Source: Chara braunii
Taxonomy: Eukaryota; Streptophyta; Charophyceae; Charales; Characeae
Assembly: GCA_003427395.1 (NCBI GenBank)
Contig: BFEA01000599.1
Location: forward strand, 663,253-727,252
Reading direction: 5' to 3'
DNA length: 64,000 bases
In this document: in pieces, positions 1 through 11,568 of the stretch
Position numbering within the stretch: the stretch's first letter is position 1
Layout: every line of letters starts with the position of its first letter
The notes under the pieces: generated by a model
What the model was told of the DNA's origin: nothing
Database searches by the model: none
What the model saw: only the letters and a program-made list of their open reading frames with translations
Made by a program: the position numbers and the translations under genes

Positions 1-254
1 TTTTTTTTTTTTTTTTTCCCCTTCCAGTTTAATTTTTTTCATATGTTACTTGCGCAATGGTTTATGAGAAAACTCTTCCTAAAGTTGGCGACACAATATT
101 AGTCGATGACCTGTATACTTATAGTTTCCATTGACGTCTCTCGTTTGATAAATATTGCTTTATGGAAACATTGATCTTCAACAAAGTCTACATATTGCTT
201 TTCTTCACAATTATAAAATTATTCCTTCGTATTGACCTGCTTCCTTTTATGATC

Positions 255-323
<69 letters not shown>

Positions 324-480
324 CCGGTTTCATGAACTTTGTATCTCACTTATGCGGTGGTCTATAAACCTTCCCATAACCGGCGACACAATATTAGTTG
401 ATGGCCACTTATCTTTGCTAAGAGCAGTCTCCATTTAACAAGTTTGATGCACTGAAGGGGTAAGGTGACATTCCACATGT
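1..480 (-). repeat. Two diverged copies of a poly(A)-tailed repeat
   Basis: Two poly(T) tracts (1-17 and 256-323, the second 68 nt) are each followed by related sequence. Both copies share GGCGACACAATATTAGT and flanking partial matches. A poly(T) head means a poly(A) tail on the - strand, as left by a retroposed (SINE- or LINE-like) element. No protein was recognised. Confidence 0.55.
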
Positions 481-3400
481 TGATGTATATGACTATTGTT
501 CCTTGTATTGGGCATTTCAGTAAGTCTGTGCAAATAAAATTGAAGTTTTTACCCCTATCCTTTTTAATGATGCCAAAAGTCGTTTTGATGTACGATTTTA
601 CCTAGTGTCTGTTTTATTTTTTATTTTTGGATTGATGGCGTGGTTCAACCAAACACGAACTTTCCTTCTACCTTCTTTTGTTACACATCCTCATCGTCAA
701 GTACCACATATTCAACCATAATCAAACGACCCTTTAACAATCAAAATGGTTGACAATCTTGAATCAAAAGAATGATTAACATCATTTTTGTTCGAGAATG
801 AGGGATAATGGGGGTGAAGTCGAAAACGAAGTGAAATAGGTGGAGATAGAGGGGGGAAAAGTTCAAAACAAATCGTTCCCAAATCAAGATGGGGTGAAGT
901 TAATTGGTAAACTAGAAGGATAAAAAAATGTTTATAAAAAAACATTTTCTATGGGTAAATCAAATTGGATCGAGAAAGTACGGGAATGATCGTCATTCAT
1001 TTAGAGGGGCGGAGAGGTCGAAGGGAGAGAAAGGGTAAGAGGGATCCAAGATGTGGCGGTGAAGTTGTTGATTACACCCGCCAAGTTCATTGTCCTTCGT
1101 GTAGGGCTCACTGCCACCATTGTTTGATCTCCATGATCACTTGCGAAAAGGTGTTGAAGATGGTAGACCCTTCACGAAAAATTGCCCAATGTCTTTTTGG
1201 AAGGCATTATGAAGACGATGTCTTTGACATGCACCTGGGAAAAGCGAAAAAGACCCATGAACTCACTGACCAAATGATCGTTTGGGAAGCTTACATAGTC
1301 ACATAAACTGCCGCAAACAAACACCAGATTTCACCGAAGTCGCAAATACAAACAAAATCAGGATTCAGATGAGGATGATCGCACTGCGGGGAAGAAAAAT
1401 GAACTTTGCCGCCTTTTCTCACACAATATATGGAAAAAAGAAGATGACTAATATTAAAAAAAAAAAAAAGTGTTTTGAATGTCCCCCCCCCCTTCTTTAG
1501 GATAGCGTAGCTCTATCTCTCTTTTGTTTTTCGAAAAAGTACCCAGTGGTCACAAAAAAAGTTTGAAATTACACTTCGGCAAAAACCAGTTTCAAACTGC
1601 ACGTAAGAAAATGTATACAAGCTAACTTTCCAGTCAGATAGGGGTACGTGGGGGGGTGTTATGTTTGGGGGAATGCCTGGAGTGTTATTTCAAATTGTTT
1701 TTGTGACTGTACTAAAGTTACCATACCCCCCCCCCTCCTCCTCGAATATCGGCTTTGGAGTTGGTGTAGGCACTGATACGATCAGATTCCTACATCAGGG
1801 GTCTGATCCTACCTACAACATTTAGAGAACTAAACGCCAAGTTTTTAACAACAAGCGGCAGTGGAGGACAGACCCGCCACATCGATCAGGCTGCCATCGT
1901 CCGGTCGGTGGTAAAAGCAGATTTCGTTTTGTGCGTTTGGAAAAGTTAATTGGATAATATGCATGTTCTTTAATGTTTTTCTGGTTTTATCATGGTGATA
2001 ACGATAGGGGTTCTTGGGCAGGATAGATTTCTCACAGGCAAGGTAGATTTCTCAATGTTGATTCCACCGTACTCATCCGAATAGAATGGTTTACAATTTG
2101 TCATCTGTACCCCGAGCATAGCGTGCCATTTTGACAAAATCCTCGCTCCCGCCTGAAAGTGTCAGTGTAATGAGGAGGCCCGTGCGCACCCTCTGCGGCG
2201 ATGCAGAGAGTGTGTGTGACGTGCCAGCTTCCGTACCTGAACAAGCCTCGATAGCCAAGCCTTTCATGGTTCTATTGCGATCTCCTTTCTGGTCATCAGA
2301 CAATACTGGAGCTGCACCTGCTGAAAACTGGGTCCAACTCCCTTAATAGTGATTCATCACTGACACTCTGTCTTTGTTCTATGTTGATGGGGATTTTCAA
2401 CATGGTTTTGTGACGCCCAACCTCACGCCCAGCGCGACTTCCTGATCGGAGTGGGATGTGGGCCTGGAAGTGCGAAAAGGGGTGTGCCAATGATTTTTGG
2501 GAAAGTGGGGGTGGAGTCCCAGGTCAGAACTGAGATCTCATGTGGCAAGGTTCTAGGGGCACGAGTGCAATAGGCTAAGGGCAAGTTCCTTCCGGTCTGT
2601 TGACGTTTGTGTTGTGCAGCATAAGGCAGATGGCATGTGCGGTGCTTTCAAGGCCGTTCGCTTCGTATGTTTTGGGGGCGGTGGTTCGGGGCGAGGTCTG
2701 CCCGGAATGGCTGTGATTCTGATGGGTCGGGACTTTGGGGGCGGCCACGTGGCGTCTGTCGTCGCGTGTTTGGGTTAGGCCTCCTGTTTTCAGGGGCTCG
2801 TCGGTTGCCGTGTTGCTGACAGTTTCCGCAGGGCGTGCGGGGCCAGTACTCGGCGATGGAATTCCACGGGACAACTGTGAGCTGGTGATACGGGAGAAGG
2901 AGGTGGGAAGGAGGGAAGTTGGTAGCGATAACCACGAAGCCGGGGGATATGAAGTAGTGCGAGTTATCTCAAGTGGGAAAATCAGGACACCTCGGATCGC
3001 TGGTCATAGCACAACGAAACTCCCTAGGGCACAATCGATTCTCGGTTAGGCAGGGGAATTCCGGGCGTCTCCGTCTGAGACGCTCGCCCAAGGGTTGAAA
3101 TACTCCAGATCCCACGACGAGTCTGAGTCTCTCGAGTACGTCATTTTGTCATCGCGGTGTGATGGAATTCTCCCACACCCATCTAACCGGCAAGGGGGAT
3201 TTTCCGATGTGATGTTGGAATTCCCTTCCGTTTGGGTGCGTAGGGGAAGAATTATCCCCGCCTACCCGATATCGACGGTGTCAAGTTCGCCAATGGTTAC
3301 TAAGCGGCGCGCGTGGATCACAAGTGGTTAACGGGGACCCCCACTTTTCGGCCCTGGGTAACGATGAATGATCCTGAAATTAGGGTTTCGGGGTCGAATT

Positions 3401-3606
3401 TTGTATTTTTTTCGATTTTTTTTTTTTTTGCCTGTTTTTGTTTTAGGACAAGCTTGTCGTGTGTCAAATTTGGTGTCATTTGGGTTATTAGAATTTGTGT
3501 TGTTAATCATCCTAAAAATCCTGAAATTTTGATGAAGTTGTTTTTTGGCAAAATTGTTTGAAAATGCACTTTTGAGTTGCTGTTTTATGGTGTTATTGTT
3601 GTTGTT

Positions 3607-3642
<36 letters not shown>

Positions 3643-6600
3643 GTTAGAAAGAAGTGCACTCTATAGATTGGTGTGAAGTTTGCTTGGGATGGCCTTATGG
3701 TTTTCTTATAAATTGAGGTGAAAAATGGGGGCTCGGTTAACCTTTTCTCGCGTGGATATGTGTAGGCTGCGCAGATCAGATCGCGCTTACACGCATCCCC
3801 GCGAGGTATTGGCTTATTTCTGGACAAAACCACTATCCAATAATCTAATCACTCCTTGATCCCATACGCCATCGTTCCTGAGTATGCAAGATGCAGTAAC
3901 AACAGTAGCTCAAAGAGTGGATAAACAGCAAGGGAAACAGTATTGATGACTACGCAAAATTCCTACTATGCTCATGAGGGTGTCAAAATGACAAGCAAAG
4001 GCAAGGATCAGGCAAAATGACACGCAATCCGACATGACATTTATTCATCCATTCATTCGACCAAACACTCCACAAACGAAATTGAGATCAAACACAAACA
4101 CGTGTGAGCGGAAACCAAGTCAAAATTCCGAAAACAAAAACGGGCGAATCGCCCTGAGCCGAGATCAAAATTTATATACAAAAGCAAAGAGGGAGAAAAG
4201 TCAAAGAAAACTGCAAATCCACGTCCACCAACCTCAACTCCCTCTTCCTCTTTCTCTCTCTCTCCGATTGAGACAGTCCGTCGTCGCGCACCAACCCACG
4301 AAGTCGTCACCCCGCTTAGTCCTCCCGCACCCGTTAGGTTCGTCCGCACCCACAGTCCGTCGTGGCCCCCGTCAACCCCGCGCGTTTGGCACCAGCTCGT
4401 CTGGTCGCCCGACTCCCACTTCAACTCACCAATTACTTCGCTGGTGAGCCGACCCTCATTGATCGCGCTACCCCGAGGTTCCAACAGCTGGTTAAGAGAG
4501 CTATCTAATCGCGCAGCCGGAATTTATAGCGTGCATGCATGCGCGAAGAACACGGAATTGCACGGACTTCGAAAGGAGACCAGGGGAGGGAGTGCCTACG
4601 TTCTTCATGGCCAGATCGCGGCGCGGGGGACGTAGCCTCTCTCCACACATCGATCCGAGCATGCAGTCCGCGGACTGGCTAGACACAACAAGAGAAAGCG
4701 AAAGCGGGAAAGACGAAGTTCAAGAAGAAAGATACAGTTACAATGACGCCCGCCCAAAATTACAGTTACACATACGATTAAGGGCGCCGACTAATCAGAG
4801 TTCCGTTGCAGCCGCAAAAAGGAGCGCGTAAGCAAAAAGCGCTGTGCGGCAAAAGAAAGTCCTAATTGCAAAATTCCTAAATTCCTATCTAATGCAGAAA
4901 AACGAAGAGCATAATTTTCGAAAAGAAAGTCCGAAGTTTCGAGAGCCATTGCAGCCTTCCGCGCCTAAAATCCGACAACAGCACAGAAAAGAAGAGGCGT
5001 CAACCCTTATTAATCGCGCCCGGTCGGTGCGACAGCCACTCAATCAATCATCCCGGGACTTACCCGGCCCTGAATCCAGCCATCCGAAAAGAAGCGACGG
5101 AAGAGAAAAGACGAAAAGACGAAAAAGGCGAGGACACTGATGCAATTCTCCCTCGATCCCGATCTCCCGTAATTGGCCCATCCTTCCCAGCTTAGGACCC
5201 CTCATTGTTATCGTGCAGAACAGAAATAGGTTCGTCACAGTTTTATGAACTAGCTGTTTGAATGAACAAGCAATAAGTTTGGTTGTGCGCTGGGCTATCC
5301 AATTCCACGTTGAGCATGTAGTGTGTTCAATGATGGCTCCTTTGTGCATGATGAAGCCTTCTGCTGCCCAAGCACCTTATCCAAATTCAAATCTCACGGG
5401 AATTCCTCCATTCCATGTCAAAAGCTATCATCCGCTGGCCTGAACACTCCCCTTTCTGAAACCAATCACTTTGTTCTCCTTTGTTATTCTCTGGACCTGA
5501 ATCCTGAGTTGCAGAGGCATGCATCAGGAAAATGCATGGTTATTTAGCGCTATTTGGGAAAGTGGACAGCAGATTGTTACAGTAATGATCAGTCAGTTGC
5601 CCAGTGAGTGGAGAGCAGAGTGTTGTGGTCATGATCACTCACTTGCCCAGTGCTTCGTGGGTGCTACTTCGGCGCCTGGTGTACAGCACATACAGCACAT
5701 GAACAGTACCGGTAGTGCACCATGATTACACATCTCATCAAGGCAAGGGAGAGATGGTCACAAGGCAAGGGAGAGATGGTCACACATGTGGCTCAGTAAG
5801 ATGGACTGGGATCATTGAAAGTAAATCGTGAAGACGAAGAGAAAAGCATCAGTAGCTGATAAGAGCTACCCCGGCCTCGGGTACTGCCTCTTGTGACGGC
5901 CCCGCTCTTATGCCACGAGTGCCTCCGACCCTCTCTTTTGCCGAGGCGTATTCCCCCTGCGCGCCAAAAAAGGACGAACCGCCACGGCGTTTTCGCCCTT
6001 GCCCCCCAAAGGGCACGTTTCTCATGCACAGATTTCCCCGGAAGGCCCCCTGCCTCTGCGGGCTCGGGCCAGGGCCCACCGATGTCCTGTTCTTGCCAAA
6101 AAGCGAGAGACACGCTCCGTGAATCCGAACCCGTCGGGCCTGGGCGCTCTTCCATAGAAAAAAGAAAATGACGCGGGACACTTCCACCTCCTCAGATAAT
6201 GTCAACTTGTGGGGTTCAGTTTGCATTTACCTATTTTGCTGGTGAGGAGGTTTTAGGGAAGTTGACGTACCAGGCAATGGAGGTTCGCTTATCGCGGTTC
6301 TTTGTGATCGAATCGGTTTACCTGATGAGGGTGAAGGCCCAAAGCCAGGTCGGCGTAGATACGAGGGGGAGGTTGGGCCCCACAAGTGGTAGGAACTGAT
6401 TTTTTTTTGGTGGGAGAGGCCCCGTCAATCACGGAGGGGAGCTACGGCTTTTCTTTGTCCCCCGAAATTCAGTGAAAGAAGGAAACAGACAGTGCTCCTC
6501 ATCTCATTTGGATGTGCGGGCACATCAGCGCTGGAAAAAAGGCCGCCACTCTATGAATCGAGTGTGATGAATGCGTAGCCTAGCGGTGTTGTTCACGTGG

Positions 6601-6681
6601 TTGACCGACGTGTGACGAAGATTGAGGTGGGGTCGGGCTCACACTTCCCGTGCTGGAAGGATAACCAATCATTGGTGACCG

Positions 6682-6685
<4 letters not shown>
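481..6685. other. Upstream intergenic DNA, no supportable gene
   Basis: No reading frame here shows a recognisable domain or a codon pattern that persists beyond chance length. Visible structures are a 30-nt poly(T) at 3608-3637 and an imperfect 10-bp stem with a 5-nt loop at 3062-3086 (core GCGTCTC / GAGACGC). Confidence 0.5.

Positions 6686-6740
<55 letters not shown>
6686..6740. repeat. (GA)n microsatellite
   Basis: About 27 uninterrupted GA dinucleotides. The overlapping Leu/Ser- or Arg/Glu-repeat reading frames are artefacts of this repeat. Confidence 0.98.
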
Positions 6741-6743
<3 letters not shown>

Positions 6744-7353
6744 GGCTCCGGCCTCGCAAGCTTGGCAAGCTTTGGATATGGAAGGAAGAGGGTGTGGCAT
6801 GGAGCATTCCATTTGGATGTCTGAAAGAAAGTTGCTCGTTGAAATCGAAGAAGCAGCATAATCGGTCAGTGGTAGATCGGGGGGAGGGTGTGTGACGACT
6901 CTGGTGGCGAAAATCTCGGTATTTTCTGAAACCAAGGTGCTCTTTCCACGTTTTTCCCCCCCTCTCAGGTGTCGATCGACTTGCACGCAAGGACATTGCT
7001 TGCTGAAGCGTTGCCTTCTTCACCGCATTCACGCCCATCCACAGCCGACGGGCTCGGTAGCAAGGTCTGCAACGTGTGGATGGTGTGGTGCGATCGGTCG
7101 TCCCCGAGCTCCACTCTGGGTGGCCTGAGATTTTTGGTTGACGTGTACACGTTTTTCCTGTACGTCAACCTTTTGGCGGTGTAGTTGTTCCGGCCGAACA
7201 CAGAGAACGCCGATTATGATACATCGAGAGCTCGTGGCTCGTGTGCCGTCAAAGACACGTGGCTTGTGTGCTGTCGAATGTCTTCTGACTTTCACGTGAG
7301 AATTTCCGACACTCACGCACGATCTGGAGGATGATGTGTTGGTGGCAGGAAGT

Positions 7354-7407
7354 GCATATATAAATATATATCCGAAAGCGGATTTGCATATATAAATATA
7401 TATCCGA
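7354..7407 (+). promoter_or_regulatory. Duplicated TATA-like motif, possible core promoter
   Basis: The sequence GCATATATAAATATATATCC occurs twice with a 32-bp period (7354 and 7386), about 850-890 bp upstream of the exportin ATG. It contains TATATAAA, a good plant TATA-box match. Use as a promoter is inference: no transcript start is visible and the resulting 5' UTR would be long unless it is spliced. Confidence 0.25.
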
Positions 7408-7892
7408 GTGGAGTGGCGAACGAGAGGAAGGGAGAAGGAGAAGCTCAGCTGTGTCGTCTGTACTGAGACCAATGCGCATAAGAGACGTCTGCCTTAAGGC
7501 GAAGGCCGGGCACTGTTGTGAGGAGCCTTCTGCCGGGCACTTGTACTTGGAGATGTCAAGCGGCGAGTAGCACAGCCCGGCAGTGAGGAGGAAATCAGTT
7601 GAGAGTTGTGGGTTCTAGGTCTGGGAATAAGATTAGGAACACGCGCGAAGAGCAGCTTGGAAAACGTGGCAGAGGGCTCGACGAGTGTGCGCGTAATGTT
7701 GTGTTGCACCGTGTAGGCGGCACCAAACACAAGTGAAGGGCGAGTTCGGCATCGGGGCAGGAGGCTGTGGGAGAGTGGTAAAGGTATCTGATTGACGCGA
7801 ACGAACACTCATCGTCCTTACTCTGAGTGCAGACAACAGGACGTCAGCAAACCTAGTTGTACAGAGTTTCTCGGCAGGACCTGATCTGTACG

Positions 7893-7929
7893 TTGTGTGT
7901 GTGTGTGTGTGTGTGTGTGTGGACGTGTA

Positions 7930-8002
<73 letters not shown>
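7893..8002. repeat. (GT)n microsatellite, two blocks
   Basis: Two GT blocks (7893-7921 and 7933-8002) are separated by a 12-bp interruption. They lie 250-360 bp before the start codon. Confidence 0.97.
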
Positions 8003-8004
<2 letters not shown>

Positions 8005-8131
8005 AGCTTAGCTAGCAGGAACCGGGTGCAGTGGTGATTCGGACAAGGCGACGGGTGTCCAAGGAATCTCGCTGCTCTTGGGTGTTTGTGTTATCTTGCC
8101 GAGTTTCCGGCTAGTGTGGGTGTCAGTTGTA

Positions 8132-8238
<107 letters not shown>

Positions 8239-8250
8239 GGTAATTGGTAG

Positions 8251-10251
8251 ATGGATGATTTCGAGAGGGCGATCTTGTATGCTTTTGATCAGAGCGGGGC
8301 CGTGTCTGCCGAAATACGGAAGCAGGCGACAGATTTCTTGGTGCGGGCGCGTACTGAGCCGACTATATGGCCGCAAGTGTTCCTGGATCATTTCCGGCTT
8401 TCCGACTACGGCGAAGTGCAATTCTGGTGCTTGCAATCGATCGAGGATTGGGTGAGGAGTGGCTACGCCCAAGCTGACAGGCCCCTTCGTGAGGCAATCC
8501 GCTTTGTTCTGTTCTCGATTGCTTGTGGCGGAGATGGAACGGAAGGGCCTCTGGGAGCGGGAGGAGGAGCAGGAGGGGATCCGTCGGTGGGAGGACAGCA
8601 GCCTGGGAGAGCAGCAAGTGGTGGGGGGCTATTATCAAATCCTGCCACGGCCGCCTCCGCCGTGGCATCAACGAATGCAGCGGTAGGTACGGGGTTCGAT
8701 TCCTCCGCAGCGCTGAAGCCGAGACCGGTGTTCGTGCGGAACAAGCTGGCACAGATCATTGCCCAATTCATTTTCTTGGAATACCCGGCAAACTGGCCCT
8801 CAGTGTTCCTGGATCTGATCTCCTCCTTAAGCAGAGGACCGGTCGTTGCTGATATGTTTTGTCGTGTTCTCATCACTCTGGACGAAGAACTAATTAGCAT
8901 TGATTACCCTCGTTCTGCTGAGGAAAGTGCTGCCAGTATGCGCGTTAAGGATGCGATTCGAGGGATGTGCGTGCAGCAGATGGTCGATGCTTGGTACGCG
9001 CTGATCGTCGCCTACCGAGCTACTTTGCCTGAGCTAGTGGCGTCTGTCCTTGAAGTGGTTCAACGTTACGTGGTGTGGATTGACATCATTCTTGTGGCCA
9101 ACGAACGCTTTATGCCGATCATTTTTGGAATGCTGTGCTCTCCGGAAGAGACCGCGCGGCTTCGAGGAGCCGCGGCGAGCGTTCTTCTGGCGATTGTCAT
9201 GAAAAGAATGGATGCTGCTTCCAAGGTGGCGCTACTGAAACGCCTGGAAGTCGTCGAGATCTGCAGTAGTCTGACAGATGTGAAGGACGCGGAATTCGCG
9301 CTGAAGGTGAGCGGGCTGTTCACGGGAATAGCGAACGAGGTGTTGGAATGCCTGAAGAAGATGGAGAGTGGGGAATGCAGCGCGGGGGGCGATGACGTGG
9401 CAGTGGTTGGGGCTTTGGCGGGTTCAATGCTGGATCGGGTGATGCCAGCGGTGCTGTTCTTCATGGGCAATCGTGATGAAGAGGTATCTGCGACGACATT
9501 TCAGTTTTTGTCTGCCTACGTGTCTAGAATCAAGCGCAGATGTTCAGGTGGAGGACACGTGGCAGATCTAACGATCAAAGAGCGAGAGCATCTAGATCAG
9601 ATCCTGAGCGTCGTGCGCAACAGGATGCGTTACGACGACGATGTGTTCATGTCGCTGGACGAGGTGAATGAGAGAGGTGCAGCGATGGCGGCAACGGCGG
9701 CGGCAGCGGCGGGGGGGGGGGGCAGCCTCCCGCCCACCCTGGAGGATGAGGAGGAGCAACGCATGGAGGAATACCGAAGGGATTTATACACGATCTTCCG
9801 GAATATCGCGAAGATATCACCGGATGTAACCAGAGAGTTCGTGCAATCCACGTTGTCTTCGGTCTTGGGAAAGTCGAACGAGATGGTGCCCTCTGCAGAT
9901 GTGGAAGTTTCCCTCACTCTGCTTTACCTTCTAGGGGAGGGGGCGGGAGAGGATGTCTTGAAGCCAGGTAGCGGATCCATGGGGGACATTTTTGCGGCAC
10001 TACTCTCTGCCAAGGTTCCATGGCACGGCCATCGAATCATCGCGCTGTCTTATTTGGAGATAATCGTCAGATTCGTTAAGTTCTTGCAGCAGCAGCCGCA
10101 ATGTATCCCGGCTGCGCTGACTGCGTTCCTTGACGAGAGGGGAGTGCGGCACCCGAATCCCAACGTCAGTAGCAGGGCGAGCTACTTGTTTATGCGATTG
10201 GTGAAGGTGCTGCGCACGCAATTGAAGGTGTATCTAGATACGATCCTACAG
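8251..10251 (+). CDS. XPOT: XPOT exon 1 (residues 1-667)
   Basis: This 2,001-bp exon encodes the N-terminal 62% of the protein, including the N-terminal HEAT repeats and the Xpo1-like region. It ends in the codons for DTILQ before the donor gtagaa. The reading frame stays open for 642 bp beyond the donor, but that sequence is CT-rich and unlike any exportin, so it is taken as intron. A second donor-like site with nearly the same flank occurs 249 bp downstream. Confidence 0.95.
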
Positions 10252-11537
10252 GTAGAATACTCTCTCTTCCTTCCTTTCGGTCCTTTTTCATTACCTTCTT
10301 TCAACGCCTCCGCTCCCTCTCCTCCACCTCTCCTCCACCTCCACCTCTCCTCCACCTCTCCTCCACCTTTCTACTTCTTCCACCTCTGCTCGAGCACTTC
10401 TTCAGCTTTTCTTCACCCCTCTTCTTTCTTGTCCTCGTCTTGTCCTTTTCCTTCCTTCTCGCCCTCTCCGTTTTTCTCCGTCCTCGAAACGATCTTACAG
10501 GTGATACCCTCGCTTCCCGTTTATCATAATGTCCTGATAATGCCTCCTCTCCGTCGTCTCCCGTTCTCCTTTCTCTGGTCTTTGACTCATCCTCCTTTAC
10601 CTCCTTTTCCCTCTCGCCCTCTTCCTCGGTCTTCTCGTCTGCCCTGTTGTCTTCTCCGTTTCTTCCCGATGGGTTCGCCGTTTTGCTTCCCTGTCCCCTC
10701 TTCCTCTCTTCTCTTCTCATCCTCTTCCTCCTTAACCTCTTCGTCATCCTGCTTTTCGTCCTACTCTTGTTCTCTTATCATCCTGTTCCTCTTCCTACTC
10801 TTCATCCGATTCCCCGTCCTCCAAGCACTTGACGTTTCTTCTGTTCTCTTCATCGTCAGGGTCCTCCTTGTCTTCCTCCTCGTCGTTCTCTAGCAGTTCT
10901 TTCCCTATTCTATCATTCTTCCTCCCTCTCTTCTCTTTCTGTCGCTCCTCTTCGTCCCCTTTTCCTTCTCTACTCCCGCTCCTCTTCCTCTTCTTTCTGC
11001 TCTCTCTCTCTCGCCATCCTCTTTACTTCGACGATCCTACAGTTTCTCCCCCGGCTTCCTTTTTATGGTCCTATCCTTTTGTGAGCTCTCTTCTTTCTTC
11101 TCTTCTGCCTTCTGTTTGTCTCCATCCTTGCCCCACTGTCTCTTTTTCAAGAACGTTCTCTTCTGCGCTGTTCTCTTTCTGCACCTACGTTCGTCTCCCC
11201 CCCCCCCCTCTCCTCCTTTCTTCTGCCTCCTATTGCTACGTGGTCTCCCTGTAGTCCTCTCTCCTGTTTTCACCCTCTCTCGCCTGCTGATTTTCCTCTT
11301 CTCCGTTTTCTCTCTTACCATAGTGATTGCGACCTGCCCCGTTTTCGACATAATGTTGTTTTTTCCTTGGCGGTTGTTCGTTTCTTTGTGTTTTCTTTCA
11401 AAGACTCGAAGCCCTTCATCGAGTGCACTTTTTAAAAATGTGTTGGTTTTTGTTTCGCGTTCTGCCGCGTTTTCGTGCTTGGCATTGCTCGCTGCAGTGT
11501 CTACACCCCTTCCTTATGGGGTTTTTGTCTATTCACC

Positions 11538-11568
<31 letters not shown>

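Noticed and set aside
965-1306. 113-codon frame with a CPSCRAHCHHC cluster
   Set aside because: The cysteine/histidine spacing does not fit a known zinc domain well and there is no other support.
10252-10893. Open-frame continuation of exon 1 (213 further codons)
   Set aside because: Composition becomes Ser/Pro/Leu/Phe-rich polypyrimidine directly after a good donor, and exon 2 continues the exportin alignment in phase. Kept only as the alternative-donor finding.
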